Shown one piece after another: positions 58,789 through 64,000 of a stretch of 64,000 nucleotides of DNA. Source of the stretch: Bifidobacterium breve (GTDB lineage Bacteria > Actinomycetota > Acidimicrobiia > Acidimicrobiales > Acidimicrobilacustridaceae). Made by a program: the position numbers and the translations under genes. The stretch covers positions 1-64,000 of the forward strand of contig CAMCTY010000004.1 of assembly GCA_945878725.1 (NCBI GenBank), written 5' to 3'. Every line of letters starts with the position of its first letter. Position 1 is the stretch's first letter. The notes below the pieces were generated by a model. That model was given only the letters and a program-made list of their open reading frames with translations, searched no databases and was not told the DNA's origin.

Positions 58789-59430
58789 ATGGCGGATTTC
58801 GTTCTGGGCGTGGATCTGGATGGCGTCTGCGGCGATCATGCCGCTGCGTTCAAGCGAGTGGTCGCTAAGGACAGGGGCATCGACGAATCTGATCTCGAAG
58901 ACCAACAGTCCTGGGATTACGTCGAGTGGGGAATGGATCGCGAGGAATTCGAGAGGCTCCATCGAGATGCCGTGCTCGAGCATCACATGTTTCGCACGAT
59001 GCCAGTTATCCCCGGTGCAGCCGAAACTCTCTGGCGCCTCTCTGACGCCGGCTGCTGGATACGGCTCATAACCCACCGCCTTTACACGAATTGGGGACAC
59101 GCCGTCGCTGTGAGCGACACCGTGGCCTGGCTCGACGAACATTCCATCCCATATCGGGATCTGTGTTTCCTTGGCGACAAGCCCCAGATCGAAGCAGACG
59201 CATATGTCGATGACGCACCTCACAATGTCGAGGCTCTACGCGCCGGAGGAGCTTCAGTACTTGTGTTCAGCCAGCCCTACAACGCTGATGTCGCCGGCCC
59301 TCGGGCATCAGGATGGTCAGACGTCGAAAACTGGGTGCTCGATCAGATGGCCCGAAGCGGCAGGACTGTTCAGCCATCGATCCCCCTAGACACGGACGTC
59401 AATCGCCGATTGCGTATCGACGGCGACTGA
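58789..59430 (+). CDS. 5'-deoxyribonucleotidase-like HAD phosphatase (NT5C family)
   Basis: 213 residues. HAD motif I DLDGVCGDHAAAFKRVV (nucleophile Asp and DxDG), the NT5C helical cap EWGMDREEFERLHRDAVLEHHMFRTMPVIPGAAETLW, motif II in RLITHRLYTNWG, and motif IV CFLGDKPQIEADAYVDDAPHNVEAL. The family dephosphorylates nucleoside 5'-monophosphates. It starts 2 bp after the hydrolase stop. A palindrome TCGCTGGCCAGCGA directly follows its stop codon. Confidence 0.85.
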   Translation: MADFVLGVDLDGVCGDHAAAFKRVVAKDRGIDESDLEDQQSWDYVEWGMDREEFERLHRDAVLEHHMFRTMPVIPGAAETLWRLSDAGCWIRLITHRLYTNWGHAVAVSDTVAWLDEHSIPYRDLCFLGDKPQIEADAYVDDAPHNVEALRAGGASVLVFSQPYNADVAGPRASGWSDVENWVLDQMARSGRTVQPSIPLDTDVNRRLRIDGD

Positions 59431-59535
59431 TCGCTGGCCAGCGAAACCGATTCGCTTTGCGATGGGGAGTACGGTTGAAACGTTTGTGAACGAGTTCGGT
59501 CTCGTCTTACATCTACAACACGAAAAGGAGTCTCG

Positions 59536-60258
59536 ATGAGCGACATTTCGCAGGGCGAAGGTTGGTGGCAGGCGTCTGACGGCAAGTGGTATTCGCCAGA
59601 GCGACAACCGGCACCCCAACCGTCTTCACAACCGACACCATCCCCTCGACTCGACGTCGGTGCCGCGCTTTCGTATGGATGGTCGAAGTTCGTTGAGAAC
59701 CTGAGCTCCATGATCCTCGTCGTACTGATCTTCTTCGGAGTCCAGATCGGTTTTCAAGTTGTCTCCAATGTTCTCCGATTTTCAATCGACGGGCTCTTCT
59801 CCGGCCTCTTCATAGGGTTCGGGCTCATGGCTGTTGGGCTCTTCCTCAGCTTCCTCGTCGAGGCCGGTCTGATTCGAGCTGCGCTCGCGATAACCAGAGG
59901 TGAGAAGCCCGATCCAGCAAAGATGTTCTCAACGGAGCGCCTCGCCCCGTTCGCCATCGCATCGGTCTTGGTGGCGTTGCTTTCGTTTGTCGGACTCTTC
60001 GCCTGCTGCGTTGGCTACCTCGTCGTCAGATTGTTCCTGCTCTTTTACGGCTTCTACGTGCTCGACAAGAATGTGGCGCCGGCTGATTCGCTCAAGATGT
60101 CCTACGACCTCGTCAGCAAGAACGCAGGAGACGTTGCCGTGTTCGCCATCGTCATCGTTCTCATCAACCTCGTCACTTGTGGACTCGCCATAGGAGTGAC
60201 CGAGATCGCTGTCGGTTATGCCTACAAGCAGTTGAACGGCGAACCCGTCGCCGCTTGA
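59536..60258 (+). CDS. Multi-span membrane protein with N-terminal WW-type motif
   Basis: 240 residues with a strong AAAAGGAG ribosome site 6 nt before the ATG. The first ~30 residues contain GEGWWQASDGKWYSPERQP, a short W-rich motif of the DUF2510 type seen at the N-termini of many actinobacterial membrane proteins; a Pro-rich linker follows. Then four to five membrane spans with a DUF975-like layout (GLIRAALAITRGEKPD and LVSKNAGDVAVFAIVIVLINLVTCG). Function unknown; possibly a sensor or trafficking scaffold in the membrane. Confidence 0.78.
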   Translation: MSDISQGEGWWQASDGKWYSPERQPAPQPSSQPTPSPRLDVGAALSYGWSKFVENLSSMILVVLIFFGVQIGFQVVSNVLRFSIDGLFSGLFIGFGLMAVGLFLSFLVEAGLIRAALAITRGEKPDPAKMFSTERLAPFAIASVLVALLSFVGLFACCVGYLVVRLFLLFYGFYVLDKNVAPADSLKMSYDLVSKNAGDVAVFAIVIVLINLVTCGLAIGVTEIAVGYAYKQLNGEPVAA

Positions 60259-60277
60259 ACTCGAAGCCAACGATGAA

Positions 60278-60303
60278 AGAAGCCCCGCATCAGCGGGGCT
60301 TCT
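60278..60303. terminator. Strong intrinsic terminator downstream of the membrane-protein gene
   Basis: AGAAGCCCCGC (60278-60288)-atca-GCGGGGCTTCT (60293-60303): an 11-bp perfect stem with a 4-nt loop and a pyrimidine-rich flank. It lies 19 bp after the stop of the plus-strand gene and 40 bp before the end of gltD on the minus strand, so it should terminate both. Confidence 0.85.
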
Positions 60304-60343
60304 TCGCGTTGAAACGGAGTCACATGGGACGTGTCCCCCGCAC

Positions 60344-61807
60344 CTAACGGAGCGGAGCTGCGTCCGGACTGATTGGTGAAGGGAGAAGCGTCTCCCCCAT
60401 CAGATAGGTGTCAACCGCTGCTGCTGCTGACCGACCCTCAGCGATGGCCCAAACGATGAGGCTCTGACCACGCCCCATGTCGCCAGCGACGAATACGCCA
60501 TCTACATTCGTGGCCCACTCGGCGGTGCGACCAACATTGCCGCGACCATCGAGAGAAACACCGAACTGTTCGACCATTCCCGAACGTTCCGGCCCCACAA
60601 AGCCCATAGCGAGGAATACGAACTCGCAGGGAAGCTCAAATTCGGAACCTTCGACGGGAACAAAAGCCGATCGACCATCAACAATCTCGGAACGAACCTC
60701 GACTGCTCGCAAACCGCGAAGATTGCCGTCCTCGTCGCCGAGGAATTCCACGGTGTTCACGGCATAGACGCGGTCGCCACCCTCTTCGTGCGCTGACGAG
60801 GTTCGGTAGATCATGGGCCATGTCGGCCACGGATCTGACTCAGGTCGCGAATCGATCGGCCGGGGCATGATCTCGAACTGGTGGACCGACAATGCACCAT
60901 GACGATGGGACGTGCCAAGGCAGTCGGCGCCGGTATCGCCACCGCCGATGATCACCACTCTCTTACCCTTTGTATTCAGGGGATGGTTCTCGAGGTCGCC
61001 CTCCTGAACGCGATTGGCGAGCGGCAAGAATTCCATTGCTTGGTAGACGCCTTTGAAGCTCCGACCAGGAATATCGAGATCCCGCCACGCCGTAGCGCCG
61101 GCAGCAAGAACAATTGCGTCGAATTCAGCTCGCAGTTCATCGGCGGTTACGTCGACGCCGACATTCACATCGCAGCGGAATTCGGTGCCCTCAGCCCGCA
61201 TCTGCTCAAGACGCTGGTCGAGATGACGCTTTTCCATCTTGAATTCAGGGATCCCGTAGCGAAGGAGCCCACCGGGCCTATCGGCCCGCTCCATTACAAC
61301 CACAGAATGTCCGGCCCGTGTGAGTTGCTGCGCCGCGGCGAGACCCGCAGGACCCGATCCGATAACCGCTACCTTCTTGCCCGTTCGGATCGCGGGAATT
61401 TGGGGGACGACCCATCCCTCGGAAAAGGCACGGTCGATGATCTCGACTTCGACCTGCTTGATGGTTACGGGATCGGCGTTAATGCCGAGCACGCAGGCCG
61501 CCTCGCAAGGTGCAGGACAGAGACGACCGGTGAACTCGGGGAAGTTATTCGTGGCGTGCAGACGATCGATCGCCTCACGCCAGTTGTCCCGATAGACCAG
61601 ATCGTTCCAATCAGGGATGAGATTGCCGAGAGGACAACCGTTGTTGCAGAAGGGAATTCCACAATCCATGCACCGGCTGGCTTGCTCGCGCACCTTGTCA
61701 ATCGGGAATTCCTCGTAGACCTCACGCCAATCTGTGAGACGTACGGGAACTTCACGCCGGATCGGCAATTCGCGATTGTGCTTCAAGAATCCTGAGCTGT
61801 CACCCAT
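60344..61807 (-). CDS. gltD: Glutamate synthase small (NADPH) subunit
   Basis: 487 residues. N-terminal cysteine clusters CMDCGIPFCNNGCPLGNLIPDWND and LCPAPCEAACVLGINADPV hold two 4Fe-4S clusters; then a FAD-binding Rossmann VAVIGSGPAGLAAAQQLTRAGHSVVVMERADRPGGLLRYGIPEFKM and the NADPH site VVIIGGGDTGADCLGTSHRHGALSV, with GVFVAGDMGRGQSLIVWAIAEGRSAAAAVD at the end. It passes electrons from NADPH to the GltB FMN and Fe-S centres to make glutamate from glutamine and 2-oxoglutarate. It starts 12 bp after gltB. Confidence 0.97.
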   Translation of the reverse strand: MGDSSGFLKHNRELPIRREVPVRLTDWREVYEEFPIDKVREQASRCMDCGIPFCNNGCPLGNLIPDWNDLVYRDNWREAIDRLHATNNFPEFTGRLCPAPCEAACVLGINADPVTIKQVEVEIIDRAFSEGWVVPQIPAIRTGKKVAVIGSGPAGLAAAQQLTRAGHSVVVMERADRPGGLLRYGIPEFKMEKRHLDQRLEQMRAEGTEFRCDVNVGVDVTADELRAEFDAIVLAAGATAWRDLDIPGRSFKGVYQAMEFLPLANRVQEGDLENHPLNTKGKRVVIIGGGDTGADCLGTSHRHGALSVHQFEIMPRPIDSRPESDPWPTWPMIYRTSSAHEEGGDRVYAVNTVEFLGDEDGNLRGLRAVEVRSEIVDGRSAFVPVEGSEFELPCEFVFLAMGFVGPERSGMVEQFGVSLDGRGNVGRTAEWATNVDGVFVAGDMGRGQSLIVWAIAEGRSAAAAVDTYLMGETLLPSPISPDAAPLR

Positions 61808-61819
61808 TGCTACTTCTCC

Positions 61820-64000
61820 TCAGACTCGCGACGCGGCCATGACGGCCTCGACGGGATCGCGCCCTTCAGCCAGCGCTTCGCGCTCGGCATTCAGGACTCT
61901 CTTGTAATCGCGCGGCATGACCTTCACGAAGAACGAACTACTTCCGCTCCAATCAGCGAGAAGTGCTTCTGCGACTGTTGATTCTGTTTCCGTCAGATGG
62001 CGGCGAACCCGATCTTCTAACCACTCAAGTTCCTCGGAATCGGGGATCTCCAGTTCAACCATGTCTGGATTCACCTTCGACTCGAAGGATCCGTCCCGGT
62101 CGAGTACGTAGGCAGTGCCACCTGACATACCTGCACCAAAGTTGCGGCCAGTGTCCCCGAGGACGACGACCCGACCACCAGTCATGTATTCACAGGCGTG
62201 ATCGCCGACACCCTCAACGACGGCCACGGCGCCGCTGTTGCGAACGCCGAACCTTTCGCCGACGACGCCACGCAGGAACACCTCACCGGAGGTGGCCCCG
62301 TAAAGGATCACGTTTCCGGCGATGACGTTCTCCTCGGCGCGGAACGAGGCGTTCGGCGCAGGGCGAACCACAATGCGGCCACCGGAAAGACCCTTGCCCA
62401 CATAGTCATTCGCATCGCCTTCGAGACGCAGCGTGATCCCTGAGGGAAGGAAGGCTCCGAGACTCTGTCCTGCCGAGCCGACAAGGTCTATGACGATGGT
62501 GTCGTCGGCAAGGCCGGAGCCACCGTGTCGGCGCGTAAGTTCTGAACCAAGCATGGTTCCGACGGTCCGATTGACGTTTCGGATTGGAGACGAAATCCGG
62601 ACCGCTTCAGCACGTTCAAGGGCGGGTGCGGCCAGCCGAATAAGTTCGACATCGAGGGCGCGCTCAAGACCGTGGTCCTGGGTAGCCGTGTTGTGAAGAC
62701 TTGCTCCCTCAGCGATTTCGGGCACGTGCAGGATCGGCTCAAGATCGAGGCCGGAAGCCTTCCAATGGTCGATCGCATCGCGAGTGTCGAGAACCTCGGC
62801 ATGGCCGATCGCTTCTTCGATGGTCCGGAAACCGAGATCGGCCAACAACTCGCGGACTTCCTCAGCGATGAACTCAAAGAAAGTGACAACGAATTCAGGC
62901 TTACCGCTGAACCGAGCACGCAGTTCAGGGTTCTGAGTGGCTACACCCACCGGACACGTATCGAGATGACAGACCCGCATCATGACGCAGCCCGAAACAA
63001 CCAGAGGAGCGGTGGCAAAACCGAATTCCTCCGCTCCGAGCAATGCGGCGATCACGACGTCGCGGCCGGTCTTCAGTTGCCCGTCGACCTGCACGACGAT
63101 GCGATCACGCAGCCCGTTGAGCAGGAGCGTCTGTTGGGTCTCGGCAAGTCCGAGTTCCCATGGTGCACCGGCGTGCTTGAGTGACGTGAGTGGCGAAGCG
63201 CCGGTGCCACCGTCATGACCGGAGATAAGAACAACGTCAGCGTGAGCTTTAGAAACACCCGCAGCAACGGTTCCGACTCCGACTTCGGAAACGAGCTTCA
63301 CGTGAACTCGGGCTTGATTGTTGGCGTTCTTGAGATCGTGAATCAGCTGCGCAAGATCTTCGATTGAGTAAATGTCGTGATGTGGTGGCGGGGAAATGAG
63401 CCCGACGCCTGGAGTCGAATGTCGCGTCTTTGCGATCCACGGATACACCTTGTGGCCGGGAAGCTGACCGCCTTCGCCGGGCTTCGCTCCCTGCGCCATC
63501 TTGATCTGTAGATCATCGGCGTTCACGAGATAGTCACTGGTGACACCGAAACGACCGGACGCAACCTGCTTGATGGCCGAACGCTTCGAATCGCCATTCG
63601 GCATCGGGATAAACCGCTCGGAGTCTTCGCCGCCCTCGCCGGTGTTCGACTTTCCGCCAATCCGGTTCATGGCAATAGCAAGTGTCTCGTGGGCCTCGGC
63701 CGAGATCGACCCGTATGACATAGCTCCAGTGGAGAACCTTTTAACGATCGCCTCAATTGGCTCAACTTCGTCAAGCGGCACCGGTGTGCGCTCAGCCTTG
63801 AAGGCAAAGAGCCCACGCAGGGTTGCGAGGTTCTTCGCTTGATCATCAACTCTCGACGTGTACTCCTTGAAGACGTCGTAACGACCACTTCGGGTCGAAT
63901 GCTGGAGCTTGTAGACCGTCTCAGGATTGAAGAGGTGATACTCGCCTTCGCGACGCCATTGGTACTCGCCGCCAACCTCAAGCGAACGATGAGCACGCTC
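61820..64000 (-). CDS. gltB: Glutamate synthase large subunit, C-terminal part (5' end outside window)
   Basis: The reading frame is open to the window edge at 64000, so only the C-terminal ~726 of ~1500 residues are visible; the GTG at 63781 is an internal codon, not the start. The FMN-binding synthase domain shows [75 protein letters not shown], and the 3Fe-4S cysteines in [23 protein letters not shown]-terminal GXGXG beta-helix domain follows ([24 protein letters not shown]). Operon with gltD. The N-terminal glutaminase domain lies beyond the window. Confidence 0.97.
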   Translation of the reverse strand, partial: ERAHRSLEVGGEYQWRREGEYHLFNPETVYKLQHSTRSGRYDVFKEYTSRVDDQAKNLATLRGLFAFKAERTPVPLDEVEPIEAIVKRFSTGAMSYGSISAEAHETLAIAMNRIGGKSNTGEGGEDSERFIPMPNGDSKRSAIKQVASGRFGVTSDYLVNADDLQIKMAQGAKPGEGGQLPGHKVYPWIAKTRHSTPGVGLISPPPHHDIYSIEDLAQLIHDLKNANNQARVHVKLVSEVGVGTVAAGVSKAHADVVLISGHDGGTGASPLTSLKHAGAPWELGLAETQQTLLLNGLRDRIVVQVDGQLKTGRDVVIAALLGAEEFGFATAPLVVSGCVMMRVCHLDTCPVGVATQNPELRARFSGKPEFVVTFFEFIAEEVRELLADLGFRTIEEAIGHAEVLDTRDAIDHWKASGLDLEPILHVPEIAEGASLHNTATQDHGLERALDVELIRLAAPALERAEAVRISSPIRNVNRTVGTMLGSELTRRHGGSGLADDTIVIDLVGSAGQSLGAFLPSGITLRLEGDANDYVGKGLSGGRIVVRPAPNASFRAEENVIAGNVILYGATSGEVFLRGVVGERFGVRNSGAVAVVEGVGDHACEYMTGGRVVVLGDTGRNFGAGMSGGTAYVLDRDGSFESKVNPDMVELEIPDSEELEWLEDRVRRHLTETESTVAEALLADWSGSSSFFVKVMPRDYKRVLNAEREALAEGRDPVEAVMAASRV

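Noticed and set aside
59431-59444. Perfect palindrome TCGCTGGCCAGCGA after the nucleotidase gene as a terminator
   Set aside because: Too short a stem with an awkward GGCC loop and no T-run; may be chance or a minor site.
60881-61795. A 304-codon frame antisense to gltD
   Set aside because: gltD has all Fe-S and FAD motifs; the antisense frame has none and reflects codon bias.
63779-63781. GTG as the start of a short gltB
   Set aside because: The frame stays open to 64000 with conserved gltB sequence upstream of this codon; it is an internal valine.
1-64000. CRISPR arrays, insertion sequences, integrases, tRNA or rRNA genes
   Set aside because: No spaced repeats, terminal inverted repeats with transposase motifs, or cloverleaf/rRNA signatures were recognised; intergenic gaps are all under 300 bp.

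Overview
The window is a densely coded piece of an actinobacterial chromosome with moderately high GC. Genes abut or overlap by 4 bp almost everywhere, and no gap reaches 300 bp. A complete Pup-proteasome gene set, a TatB/TatC-HelY block, a fused F420-biosynthesis gene (fbiC), DUF4193 and DUF3151 family proteins and a MarP-type protease point to Actinomycetota. The standalone diacylglycerol-kinase-like C-terminal domain beside helY and the overall style suggest the class Acidimicrobiia, which is an inference. I saw no IS element, prophage, CRISPR array, rRNA or tRNA.

Layout. 1-6586: C-terminus of an Ala/Glu-rich protein, an enoyl-CoA hydratase, then minus-strand genes for a GNAT, two acidic/basic small proteins, a tandem ThyX-like protein, an M20 amidohydrolase and a DAGK-like domain protein. 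6583-20461 (mostly minus): helY, tatC, tatB, lepB, pafC, pafB, pafA, prcA, prcB, pup, dop, mpa, that is, tagging, processing, depupylation, unfolding and degradation together with the PafBC DNA-damage regulator; one plus-strand glycerophosphodiesterase gene interrupts the run. 20653-29919: a divergent ferredoxin, then a long minus-strand run (TetR, two-subunit ADP-forming acyl-CoA ligase, PBP4, LON-domain protein, three small membrane proteins, and a ttuB-ttuA-trmI-marP operon). The ttuB/ttuA/trmI genes are predicted to build the thiolated and methylated tRNA T-loop.

29979-37628 is a plus-strand operon-like run: small beta-rich protein, FIST sensor domain protein, transketolase, transaldolase, 6-phosphogluconolactonase, fbiC. 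The NADP-dependent glucose-6-phosphate dehydrogenase genes usually found between tal and pgl are absent, while an F420-biosynthesis gene follows directly. This suggests, but does not prove, that an F420-dependent dehydrogenase feeds the pathway. 37625-46615 holds a Cys-rich unknown, typA, two small zinc-ribbon proteins, RNase D, rhodanese, mobA, DUF3151, an alpha/beta hydrolase, pyruvate kinase and a SirB1-type protein (nearly all minus).

46655-52270 (plus): a second glycerophosphodiesterase, a four-gene oligopeptide ABC transporter without its binding protein, and a cyclophilin. 52286-59430: two GT-C membrane glycosyltransferases (minus) diverging from a UDP-galactopyranose-mutase-like flavoprotein, a GT4 glycosyltransferase, a hydrolase and a 5'-nucleotidase, probably an envelope-glycan locus. 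59536-64000: a membrane protein, a strong terminator, then gltD and the partial gltB of glutamate synthase.

The points most worth a second look are: the tandem ThyX protein, whose two halves keep complementary parts of the ThyX signature; the ttuB-like ubiquitin-fold gene, with a Gly-Gly followed by two extra residues, close to the Pup system; and the F420/pentose-phosphate arrangement.
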